This document shows positions 34,167 through 42,647 of a stretch of 64,000 bases of DNA, piece after piece (the stretch's first letter is position 1; each line of letters begins with the position of its first letter). Source of the DNA: Parabacteroides acidifaciens. GTDB lineage: Bacteria > Bacteroidota > Bacteroidia > Bacteroidales > Tannerellaceae. The translations under genes and the position numbers were made by a program. The stretch spans positions 31,594 to 95,593 of the forward strand of contig NZ_QREV01000015.1 in assembly GCF_003363715.1 (NCBI RefSeq). The letters run 5' to 3'. The notes beneath the pieces are model-generated. The model was given only the letters and a program-made list of their open reading frames with translations, did not search any database and was not told the origin of the DNA.

Positions 34167-35726
34167 TTACCAACCTTCATTTGGTGTACACAACGGATTC
34201 GCAGATATTTCCTTTGCAGGTATCGGATAATAGTAATAACGGTTCGTATCGCCTACCTTTCCGGTAATAAGCTGATTATAACGATTTTCATTACAAGTCC
34301 GCATACGTTCTTCCAGCAATCCCCAACGCCGCAGGTCGTAGAAACGTTCTCCTTCCACGAAGAATTCGATTGCGCGCTGGTGTTCCAGATCGCTGAAAAT
34401 AGCTTCCGAGGTCTGCGCCCCACTATACGGATTCAGGTTGGCACGCTCGCGAATCTGATTCAGATAACCGACAGCCTTTGCCAAATCCTGTCTGCCGGAA
34501 CTGCGCAGATAAGACTCAGAAAGCAGCAGGAGAACGTCGGCATAACGCACGGCGCGTTCATTAATAACAGACATAGGAGGATCAGCTTCCGATGTTGCCG
34601 TACTTGAATTCTGATATTTCAGTATCCAATATGTGCTCCATCGATCCTCTGTTTTAAAGATCTCGCGGAACGGTTGCATATAATACATACAACCATCATA
34701 ATCCCAAGCTACAGACGAACGGGCGCGATAGTCGGAATTACCGTCCTTGTCTTTTTCCTGCAAGAATATATTCATCATCTGCTGAGTAGGATTTGCTTCA
34801 TACCAACCACTGGCTTCCGGTGCTGCATATTCTTTCGGACGGGTGTTCGTCTGGGTCGAGTTGATATTCTCTCCGTCTCCCCAGATATCGGTACCACCGA
34901 CCGGTTCCATCAACAACTCGAAAATACTTTCAGCATTATTTTCATGAGTGTCATCGAAGTTCCAGGAAAAGTCTTCCACCAAACGATAGGTGTAAGGAGC
35001 TTGTGTCAGTGGCTCCAACACATCGATTGCTTTATCGAATTCTTCCTCATATACATACAGTTTACCCAGAATTGCATAAGCAGCCCCTTTAGTCGGTTTT
35101 CCGATAACGTTATTCTCGACCGGCAACAAAGATGCAGCCGTAGTCAAATCCTGCTCGGCCTGTGCCCAAACTTCAGCCTGCGTAGATTTTTCCAACGGGA
35201 AAGTAGACGGAGACTGTGATGCCGTCAGACGTAAAGGAACATTTTTAAACTCTTTAGCCAACTGGAACAAATAAAATCCACGGATAAACAGGCATTCGGC
35301 TTTTACCCTGTTTACAAAATCGGTCGAAAACTCCGAACCCTTTTCATCCAGCTTCTGCATAATTGAGTTTGTCCTGTACAATGCATTATAGAACTGATAG
35401 AACATGCCTTGAGACAGAGAGTTGCCATTCGTATTGGTAAAATAGCAAGCCTGGAAAACTTCGTTGATATCATTTCGGAATTCGACCTCGTCGGCACGTG
35501 CGATACGCATCATTACGCCACGGGTTCCGTAATATCCGCCGTTCAGGGCATTCTTTAAAGGAGTGTAGCAGGATGTCAAAGCCAGCTCGAAATCGGCTTC
35601 ATTCTGCCAGAAAGTATCTTCCGTCGCCTTGTTCGGATTGACCTGTTCCAACTGGGCGTCACATGATGTGCACAAGCCGATAACGGCTGCTGCACAAGAT
35701 ATAAAATATAGATATATTCGTTTCAT
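34167..35726 (-). CDS. SusD/RagB family glycan-binding lipoprotein (left arm)
   Basis: 519 residues. Signal peptide with lipobox near LCTSC (Cys22), followed by the SusD opening EQVNPNKATEDTFWQNEADF. The TPR-like helices and the C-terminal RYADVLLLLSESYLR, RAIEFFVEGERFYDLRRWG and YYYPIPAKEISANP blocks are diagnostic. SusD proteins form the lid of the SusC importer at the cell surface and capture glycan fragments. It follows its SusC partner by 13 bp. Confidence 0.95.
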   Translation of the reverse strand: MKRIYLYFISCAAAVIGLCTSCDAQLEQVNPNKATEDTFWQNEADFELALTSCYTPLKNALNGGYYGTRGVMMRIARADEVEFRNDINEVFQACYFTNTNGNSLSQGMFYQFYNALYRTNSIMQKLDEKGSEFSTDFVNRVKAECLFIRGFYLFQLAKEFKNVPLRLTASQSPSTFPLEKSTQAEVWAQAEQDLTTAASLLPVENNVIGKPTKGAAYAILGKLYVYEEEFDKAIDVLEPLTQAPYTYRLVEDFSWNFDDTHENNAESIFELLMEPVGGTDIWGDGENINSTQTNTRPKEYAAPEASGWYEANPTQQMMNIFLQEKDKDGNSDYRARSSVAWDYDGCMYYMQPFREIFKTEDRWSTYWILKYQNSSTATSEADPPMSVINERAVRYADVLLLLSESYLRSSGRQDLAKAVGYLNQIRERANLNPYSGAQTSEAIFSDLEHQRAIEFFVEGERFYDLRRWGLLEERMRTCNENRYNQLITGKVGDTNRYYYYPIPAKEISANPLCTPNEGW

Positions 35727-35739
35727 ACAATTACTTTAT

Positions 35740-38700
35740 TTAAAATGTTACGTTCAGACCCACCATAAATGTACGGTTAGAAGGATATATAAATTCATCG
35801 AAACCACGGGAATAAACATCCGAAGAATTTACATCCGGAGTATATCCCGAATAAGACGAAATCGTAAAGAGGTTCTCCGCATTGAAATAAACACGGGCTT
35901 TCTGTATCAGTCCATGGAACCATACATTAGGCAATGTGTAACCTACCTGCAAGTTTCTCAGACGGAAATAAGATCCGCTTTCCAGATAACGGTCGGATTC
36001 CGAACGGGCATTCCGGTTGGGATCGGTCCAGATCAAACGTGGCTGGGATGCATTTTGATTTTCCGGTGTCCAGTAATCTAATGTACTTGCCAGATAATTC
36101 GTTCCGCGGGTTACATCCGTCAATTCCAAACGTGTCGCATTATAAATCTTATTTCCGGTTACTCCCTGGAATCCGATGGAGAAATCGACATTCTTATAAG
36201 TGACATTACCGTTGATAGAATAGGTGAATTTCGGGAACGGGCTACCACTATACACACGGTCGTCGTCATTAATCGTACCGTCGTTGTTCGTATCCTTAAA
36301 ACGGATATCACCAGGTTTGGCACTCGGCTGGATCAGGACACCGTCTTTCTGGTGGGCCTGTACCTCCTCTGCGCTGTTGAAATAGCCATCGGTGGGGATC
36401 AACCAGAAACCTCCGATAGGATAACCAGCCAGTGTCCGGGTGGTATACGTTCCACCATGAATCGTACCTCTCTCGATCGGCTGCATCCCTTCACCCAAAG
36501 CAATCACCTCGTTCTTATTATAGGTACCCAAGAAACTGACGCCATAAGAGAGATTCTTGTTCAGGGATTCATTCCATCCGAGGTTAAATTCAAAACCCTG
36601 GTTACGGATCTTACCTGCATTCTGGATCGGGTCATTCGCACCACCGGATGAAATAGGAATAGGCACATTCAGCAAAATGTCTTTCGTATTCTTCACATAC
36701 CAGTCCGCAGTCAATGTCAAACGGTTTCGCAACGCCATGAAGTCGATACCGATATTCGTCATGGCAGTTTCCTCCCATTTGATATCCGGATTGGCAAATG
36801 TTTTCGGGAAAGCTCCCTGTATCAATCCGCTCTTTCCGTCCGGATAATTAATACCGGTGGTCACGACTGATACATACTGGTAATTGTCGATCTCTTGATT
36901 ACCCAGCACACCATAGCCTCCTCTCAACTTAAGCTGATCAAGCCATGAAGTATTATTCTTCACAAAATCTTCTTCTGCGATATTCCAACCAACAGACACT
37001 GACGGGAAATTGCCATAACGGTTATTGGAACCGAACTTGGAAGAACCGTCACGACGGATAGTCGCAGTCAATAAATAACGGTTCTTGTAAGAATAGAAAG
37101 CACGTCCCAAGATAGAGGTCAACACACTACGGCTGGAATTACCACTTACGGCCAGTCCCTGTGCAGCGGCATCTATCTCCTTAATACCAGTTGGCATTCC
37201 TTGACCTGATCCCTGCATATAGCGATAGCGGGAATCCTGATAGGTATAACCGGCAAGTACGGAAATCTTATGATCACCGAAAGTACGGTCGAAAGTCAGC
37301 AAGTTTTCAACCAAGACATTACGTGTCCGGGTCTGTTGTTCTGTTACCTGCGTGATGTCATTCTTATTCAATCCGTAATCATACAATCCTAAATAGCTAT
37401 TGTAACGGTAGAACTGGAAGTCCGGAGTCAGATTCAATTTATATTTCAGCCCCTTCATAAACTCCACAGAGACATAAGCATTTGCAAATATCTTCACATT
37501 ATCACTGTAACGGTTCATCAGATTGTCATCCACCATACCCAGCGGGTTATACAGGTTTACAACATCACCATACAAAGCGCCATAGCCACCAGTCTGGTTT
37601 GCGTCATACTGTTCCAACGTTGGAATAGCCTGTATCGTATGGCCTACATATCCTCCACGAATCTCAGAAAGCAGAGGTTTATCCTGGCTATAAGTCAGAA
37701 CGATGTTCGTCCCTGCCTGGAAAATACCCTTCTTGAAATCCTGTTTACTCTGCAACGTATAACGCTGATAGTTCGTTCCTTTCATCACACCGTCCTGGTT
37801 CGTATACCCCACACTATTATAATAGGTAGAATATTTACCACCCCCTTTTACAGACAGGTTATAGTTCTGCATCAAAGCCGGGCTGAACATCAGGCTTTGC
37901 CAGTCATTATCCGGCTTGGAAGCCAGATCCATTGCCATATCAAGCGGATTCATCCCGGCTGCCTTTCTGGAAACCGTCGTCACTTCCGCCCATCCGGCAG
38001 CATCCAACAAGTCCAGATATTTACTCGGAGAGCTGACACCGACATTGGCCGACAGGTCGATAATAGGTTTCCCTTCCGTATTGCTACCCTCTTTTGTCGT
38101 GACGATCACAACACCATTGGCTGCACGTGAACCGTAGATAGCTGCCGAAGAAGCATCCTTCAACACGTCGATGCTGGCAATATCGTTCGGATTGATATGG
38201 TCGATTCCGCTCATATACATACCATCCACGATATACAAAGGAGATGAATTGTTCAACGTACCGATACCACGAACCATGACACGGGTACTTCCGCCCGGCG
38301 CACCTCCCTGCGAAACGATATCGACACCGGCAATCTTTCCTTGCAAAGCCTGGCCGATAGTCGTGTTACTCTGTGTATTCAGCTTTTCCGTACTGACATT
38401 GGCAACCGAACCGGTCAAATCCGCTTTCTTCTGCGTACCGTAACCAATAACGACTACTTCGTCCAAGGCCTTCGTATCTTCCAATAGTACGACATTGATT
38501 ACTTTCTGGTTTCCAACCACTATTTCCTTTGACAGGTAACCGATATAAGAAATATTCAAAACAGATTTAGGATCAGCTTCAATAGAGAAATTACCGTCAA
38601 TATCGGTAACAGTTCCGTTCGTAGTACCTTTTACAACAACATTTGCTCCGATAATAGGCTCACCCATATTATCGACAATCCGGCCTGTCACTGTTTGTGT

Positions 38701-39099
38701 TTGTTGTTTTACAGCAGCTACGACATTCGCATCTTTTGCAGACAATACAATGTGAGTGCCTTCCATTTCATATTCAATACCTGCATTTTTTAACAAGTTA
38801 TCCAATACTTCGGATACAGGTTTCGTTTTGGCCTTAACCGAAACCTTACGGTTAACATTGACCTGATTATTGTAAATAAACAAATAATCTGTCTGACTTT
38901 CAATCTCATTCAGAATTTCTTCCAACTGAGTGTTGTTTTTGTTGATACTAACCCGGGCGTTCTGCGAATGTGAATTTTCGGCATACGAGCAGAATACGCA
39001 GGCTCCCAAAAGGAATGTGGAGATTCGCATAGTTCTCAAGTTTTTTTTACCTGACGGGGTTTTCGGATAATATCCACCCGACAAAAAGTTTTTTTTCAT
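35740..39099 (-). CDS. SusC/RagA family TonB-dependent transporter (left arm)
   Basis: 1119 residues. A signal region (signal core MRISTFLLGACVFCSYA; a start at 39030 is possible) is followed by an STN domain (about 50-120), a carboxypeptidase-regulatory domain (about 135-220, VTGRIVDNMGEPIIGANVVV) and the plug with LDEVVVIGYGTQKKADLTGSV, the SusC signature. A large barrel ends FMVGLNVTF. It imports oligosaccharides across the outer membrane with TonB energy. The STN domain means it can signal to a FecR protein; the fecR at 39291-40238 is directly upstream on the same strand. Confidence 0.95.
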   Translation of the reverse strand: MKKNFLSGGYYPKTPSGKKNLRTMRISTFLLGACVFCSYAENSHSQNARVSINKNNTQLEEILNEIESQTDYLFIYNNQVNVNRKVSVKAKTKPVSEVLDNLLKNAGIEYEMEGTHIVLSAKDANVVAAVKQQTQTVTGRIVDNMGEPIIGANVVVKGTTNGTVTDIDGNFSIEADPKSVLNISYIGYLSKEIVVGNQKVINVVLLEDTKALDEVVVIGYGTQKKADLTGSVANVSTEKLNTQSNTTIGQALQGKIAGVDIVSQGGAPGGSTRVMVRGIGTLNNSSPLYIVDGMYMSGIDHINPNDIASIDVLKDASSAAIYGSRAANGVVIVTTKEGSNTEGKPIIDLSANVGVSSPSKYLDLLDAAGWAEVTTVSRKAAGMNPLDMAMDLASKPDNDWQSLMFSPALMQNYNLSVKGGGKYSTYYNSVGYTNQDGVMKGTNYQRYTLQSKQDFKKGIFQAGTNIVLTYSQDKPLLSEIRGGYVGHTIQAIPTLEQYDANQTGGYGALYGDVVNLYNPLGMVDDNLMNRYSDNVKIFANAYVSVEFMKGLKYKLNLTPDFQFYRYNSYLGLYDYGLNKNDITQVTEQQTRTRNVLVENLLTFDRTFGDHKISVLAGYTYQDSRYRYMQGSGQGMPTGIKEIDAAAQGLAVSGNSSRSVLTSILGRAFYSYKNRYLLTATIRRDGSSKFGSNNRYGNFPSVSVGWNIAEEDFVKNNTSWLDQLKLRGGYGVLGNQEIDNYQYVSVVTTGINYPDGKSGLIQGAFPKTFANPDIKWEETAMTNIGIDFMALRNRLTLTADWYVKNTKDILLNVPIPISSGGANDPIQNAGKIRNQGFEFNLGWNESLNKNLSYGVSFLGTYNKNEVIALGEGMQPIERGTIHGGTYTTRTLAGYPIGGFWLIPTDGYFNSAEEVQAHQKDGVLIQPSAKPGDIRFKDTNNDGTINDDDRVYSGSPFPKFTYSINGNVTYKNVDFSIGFQGVTGNKIYNATRLELTDVTRGTNYLASTLDYWTPENQNASQPRLIWTDPNRNARSESDRYLESGSYFRLRNLQVGYTLPNVWFHGLIQKARVYFNAENLFTISSYSGYTPDVNSSDVYSRGFDEFIYPSNRTFMVGLNVTF

Positions 39100-39156
39100 A
39101 CCTTTGTAACTGATTTGAAGTTAATACAATAAATTTAAAAAAATTGTGTTGATTTG

Positions 39157-39192
39157 AATGCCGGTAAATGCCCCCCAGCGCTTGCCGGCATT
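39157..39192 (-). terminator. hairpin between fecR and susC (left arm)
   Basis: An 11-bp stem with one G-U pair (39157-39167 with 39182-39192) is flanked by T-runs on both sides. On the minus strand it follows fecR and precedes susC by about 58 bp, so it could end fecR transcription or attenuate susC. Confidence 0.65.
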
Positions 39193-39290
39193 TTTTTGTT
39201 AGCTATTGTCTGTTTTCATGTCTCCTGAATTTACAAGGTTAATACTAATATTGTGTTTTTTATTTTGTTCTTATAATTACTTATTTGTGT

Positions 39291-40238
39291 TTATCTGATA
39301 TAAATGACTTGATTTTCGTCATCTCGCTCATATCGAAAACTGATATCTTTCTGTAGAACTCTCAATGCGTAATCAATACCATCCGCCTGCCGGAACTTCC
39401 CGGTGAAATTATACTTCAATACTGCTTTATTCTCTATAATTATACTGACTCCGAAATATTTCTCCAAATCATTCATGATATAGGAAAATGATTCGGCTCT
39501 AAAACAAATCAATCCTTCTTTCCAACGATACGGGTTATAATCGTCTACCGGAACCACAGTCAACCGGCCGTCCTTCTCGAGGCATGCCTTACTGTCCGGC
39601 GCTAAAATCAATGTATTCCCAACTCCCTGTTTAGACGCAACTTTCACACTACCTTCCATTAAGGTTACTTCGAAATCGTCTTTATCGGAATATCCCTCTA
39701 CATTGAATTTAGTACCTAATACTTCCATCTTACATTTATTCGTCTCTACGATAAATGGCCTTTGCTTATCCTTTGCAACATCGAAGTAAGCTTCTCCGTC
39801 TACCGTCACCTGACGTATGGATTTATCAAATACTGCCGGATACAATATTCTCGTACGGGCATTCAGCCAAACATTTGTTCCATCCGATAACGTAAGATTT
39901 ACCCGTTGTCCGGAAGGGACATAAATAGATTGCATCGGCACTGTCTGATTTTTATCCGAAACAAATTGATACAAGATATTAAGTCCCAATGTCACAGCCA
40001 CAACTGCTGCGACTTTCAATATCTCAGTTCTGAGAGAACTATTATGTCGCGATTTTACCCGCTGCGCTTTTCCTATTGCCTTTTCATCGCCAAGAAGCAA
40101 CATCGAATCAAATAACTTTCTCTCTCTCAGAAACTCACGCCTGTTCTCCGGAGAATGTTCCATCCATTGCCGGATCTCGACTTCCTCTTCATAAGAAGCC
40201 GTGCCTTCAAAGAATTTATATAATACTTTCCGGTTCAT
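39291..40238 (-). CDS. FecR family anti-sigma factor (left arm)
   Basis: 315 residues. A cytoplasmic N-terminus (MNRKVLYKFFEGTASYEEE) is followed by one membrane helix near 75-95 (ILKVAAVVAVTLGLNILY). The periplasmic FecR domain has SGQRVNLTLSDGTNVWLNA and GEAYFDVAKDKQRPFIVETN, then a C-terminal STN-binding part. It would relay the state of the SusC transporter to an ECF sigma factor. No sigma gene precedes it on its own strand; the only nearby one is the divergent gene at 40692, which has its own FecR. The two arms may share one sigma. Confidence 0.92.
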   Translation of the reverse strand: MNRKVLYKFFEGTASYEEEVEIRQWMEHSPENRREFLRERKLFDSMLLLGDEKAIGKAQRVKSRHNSSLRTEILKVAAVVAVTLGLNILYQFVSDKNQTVPMQSIYVPSGQRVNLTLSDGTNVWLNARTRILYPAVFDKSIRQVTVDGEAYFDVAKDKQRPFIVETNKCKMEVLGTKFNVEGYSDKDDFEVTLMEGSVKVASKQGVGNTLILAPDSKACLEKDGRLTVVPVDDYNPYRWKEGLICFRAESFSYIMNDLEKYFGVSIIIENKAVLKYNFTGKFRQADGIDYALRVLQKDISFRYERDDENQVIYIR

Positions 40239-40351
40239 TTTATAACTTTTCGGTTACGCTTACATAATACTAACAGTTCATAAAACGGTATCCCTAGTTG
40301 GAATTGAAAAAAAAATTTCATTTTGACTGTTTTCCCCGGTCCTCTATTGCA

Positions 40352-40439
40352 TGTCACAGCCGTATTCTTTTCATGTCACAACTGTCTGCCTTCTGTGTTA
40401 CAGTTGGATTTCTTTTGTTTCACGACTGTAACATGAATA
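40352..40439. repeat. four imperfect 22-bp tandem repeats between the divergent glycan-use arms
   Basis: Units start exactly 22 nt apart at 40352, 40374, 40396 and 40418. They share TGTCACA/TGTTACA followed by a C/T-G-rich pair and a TTCTTTT tail; unit 4 is weaker but adds an inverted ACTGTAACA. The array lies in the 453-bp gene-free gap between fecR (minus) and the ECF sigma gene (plus). Two helical turns per unit would place all copies on one DNA face, as in an operator array. The rest of this gap shows only AT-rich DNA and the sigma promoter element. Confidence 0.7.
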
Positions 40440-40665
40440 GCGGATAAATATTGAGAAACAAGATACTCCGCATGAATGGCTCTGTCTGCCGGGTTATCCC
40501 TTCCTTCACGGCACTTCGGGAGGCTCATGACCGTCCTACGGAATATTTTGGCAAATGAGGCAGATAATTTGATAAAGAACGCCTGATGCAACGATATAAG
40601 ATTCTATATAATGATGGATACCAGGTATTTTTAAACTCATTCTATATATTTTAGGATAAAAAGGC

Positions 40666-40673
40666 TATATTTG
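40666..40673 (+). promoter_or_regulatory. -7 element upstream of the ECF sigma gene
   Basis: TATATTTG, 18 nt before the ATG at 40692, matches the Bacteroidota -7 element. No TTTG is found at the right distance. Confidence 0.55.
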
Positions 40674-40691
40674 CGCTGAGACAACAATAAT

Positions 40692-41276
40692 ATGTGGGAA
40701 GACGAGAGTAAAATAAAATGGGATCAATTTCTGGCGGGCGATAACAACGCTTATAGCTGGATATATAAAGCTCACATACAAATGTTGTTCCGGTACGGGC
40801 GTCGCTTTACATCCGATACTGAACTGATCAAAGATTGCATCCAGGACGTATTTACCGGGTTATACAAAAACAGGAAGCAACTCATCACACCCAGAAACAT
40901 AAAGGTCTATCTCCTCATTTCCATAAAGAACAGCCTGGTCAATGCGTTATACCGCGAAGACCGCTATACACCTTATGACAGCGAAGCAGTTCCATTCGCA
41001 TTGGGATTGAGTGTCGAAGAACAATATCTGGATAACGAACAATATGCAAACCAGCAGAAAAAGATACAGGAAATATTGAATATACTGACTCCCCGCCAAA
41101 AAGAAATCATTTATTACCGCTACATTCAAGAACTTAGTTTTGATGAAATCTGTACCATGATGGACATGAACTACCAGTCAGCACAAAACCTGATCCAGCG
41201 TTCGCTGAAAAAAATCCGGGAAGAATATGGTTCTCCGGAGATATTCCTGCTTATCCTGACCTATCTCGCACATTAA
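40692..41276 (+). CDS. ECF RNA polymerase sigma factor
   Basis: 194 residues. Region 2 is seen in RYGRRFTSDTELIKDCIQDVFTGLYKNR and region 4 in ILTPRQKEIIYYRYIQELSFDEIC, followed by NYQSAQNLIQRSLKKIRE as the recognition helix, each read in pieces. It should direct RNA polymerase to the glycan-use genes once released by a FecR protein. The next gene on the same strand is a fecR, then susC and susD, the classic order. On the other side lies a second, divergent fecR. Confidence 0.94.
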   Translation: MWEDESKIKWDQFLAGDNNAYSWIYKAHIQMLFRYGRRFTSDTELIKDCIQDVFTGLYKNRKQLITPRNIKVYLLISIKNSLVNALYREDRYTPYDSEAVPFALGLSVEEQYLDNEQYANQQKKIQEILNILTPRQKEIIYYRYIQELSFDEICTMMDMNYQSAQNLIQRSLKKIREEYGSPEIFLLILTYLAH

Positions 41277-41350
41277 TTAAAAAAAATATCATTTTAAGTG
41301 AGTATAAATAGAGGGATGCTTTGTCCTTATAGAAAGCAAGCACGCATCAG

Positions 41351-42559
41351 ATGCATAAAGATTATACAAAATACTCAGCAGACCAGCTCCTGAATGACGA
41401 TTACTTTTTGCAGTCAGAGCTACATCCGACAGAAGAGAGCCGCCTCTTTTGGCAAAATCTTATGGAGGAAAACGAACCACTGGCTGCCGAGATCGAAATC
41501 GCCCGTCTTTTACTGAACGCATTAGAAAAAGATACGGAGATCCCTTCTTTGACAAGCACGGAAGAAAATACATTGTGGCAACAGATTGAACAGACTAATA
41601 TCGAGACGGAAAGAAAAAACAGACGTTCCCGGATCATAAGAGAAGTTTTCAGTATTGCTGCGACCATCACGCTTTTGTTTGCTGTCGGATGGTATATGGC
41701 TTTTGAGCCGAAAAAACAGGGCACGGACTATCTGGCAATTATCGAATCTATAAATATTCCGGACAGTGCTTCCCAAAAAGTACAGTTAATCCTCGATAAT
41801 AATGAGAAAATGGATCTCGAAGGAGACGAGGCGCAACTGGAATATAAAAAAGAAGGGCAAGTAAATGTCAATTCCAAGAAAGTAGAATTGGAAAAACAAG
41901 AAAGTACTCAACCGGCATATAATCAATTAGTAGTACCCGTAGGGAAACGTTCCTCCGTTACATTTTCCGATGGGACGAAGATATGGGTTAACTCAGACAC
42001 GAAAGTGGTTTACCCGGTTGCTTTCGCCAACGAGAAAAGAGAGATATTTGTTGAAGGAGAGATATTCCTGGAAGTCAGCCATGATGCCAAAAGGCCCTTT
42101 ATCGTAAAGACGAAACAAATGGAAATTAAAGTCCTGGGTACTAAATTCAATGTAAGTGCCTACAAAAATGAAAACAACATGCAAGTCGTCCTGGTCGAAG
42201 GCAAAGTGGAAGTTAATACGGACAATAAAAATAAAAGCCTGTTAGCTCCCAACCAAATGTTCCACTATGACGGCCGGTTGCAGAAAGGAAAGATTTCAAC
42301 GGTCGATATAAATGATTATGTAGCCTGGAAAGATGGTTATTACCAGTTCCACCACGAATCGCTCAATGTGATTTTGCGAAAGCTATCCCGCTATTACGGT
42401 ACACTGATTTACTGTGATAATACGGACAACGATCTTAGTTGCAGCGGAAAGCTGGATCTTAAAGATAACCTTGAAGACGTACTGAATTCACTGAAAAGGG
42501 CAATTCCACTTGAAATTGAGAACAAAAATGAGAGTATAAAAATCAATGTTAAACATTAA
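41351..42559 (+). CDS. FecR family anti-sigma factor (right arm)
   Basis: 402 residues. The cytoplasmic domain covers 1-95, a membrane helix about 100-117 (FSIAATITLLFAVGWYMAF), then periplasmic FecR motifs VPVGKRSSVTFSDGTKIWVN near 195 and GEIFLEVSHDAKRPFIVKT near 235. The C-terminal part pairs with the STN domain of the SusC encoded next. It is longer than the left-arm FecR, mainly by a charged insert at 140-190. It lies 74 bp after the sigma gene and is probably co-expressed with it. Confidence 0.93.
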   Translation: MHKDYTKYSADQLLNDDYFLQSELHPTEESRLFWQNLMEENEPLAAEIEIARLLLNALEKDTEIPSLTSTEENTLWQQIEQTNIETERKNRRSRIIREVFSIAATITLLFAVGWYMAFEPKKQGTDYLAIIESINIPDSASQKVQLILDNNEKMDLEGDEAQLEYKKEGQVNVNSKKVELEKQESTQPAYNQLVVPVGKRSSVTFSDGTKIWVNSDTKVVYPVAFANEKREIFVEGEIFLEVSHDAKRPFIVKTKQMEIKVLGTKFNVSAYKNENNMQVVLVEGKVEVNTDNKNKSLLAPNQMFHYDGRLQKGKISTVDINDYVAWKDGYYQFHHESLNVILRKLSRYYGTLIYCDNTDNDLSCSGKLDLKDNLEDVLNSLKRAIPLEIENKNESIKINVKH

Positions 42560-42647
42560 ATCATTCAATTATGGATCCTTAAATTATCACAGACAGTTTT
42601 TATTCTAATGTATTATTTAATTTATTCACCTAAATCTCCATAGAAAT

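Noticed and set aside
40376..40591. 71-codon minus-strand frame in the divergent control region
   Set aside because: It crosses the 22-bp repeat array, has no ribosome-binding site or family resemblance, and composition looks random.
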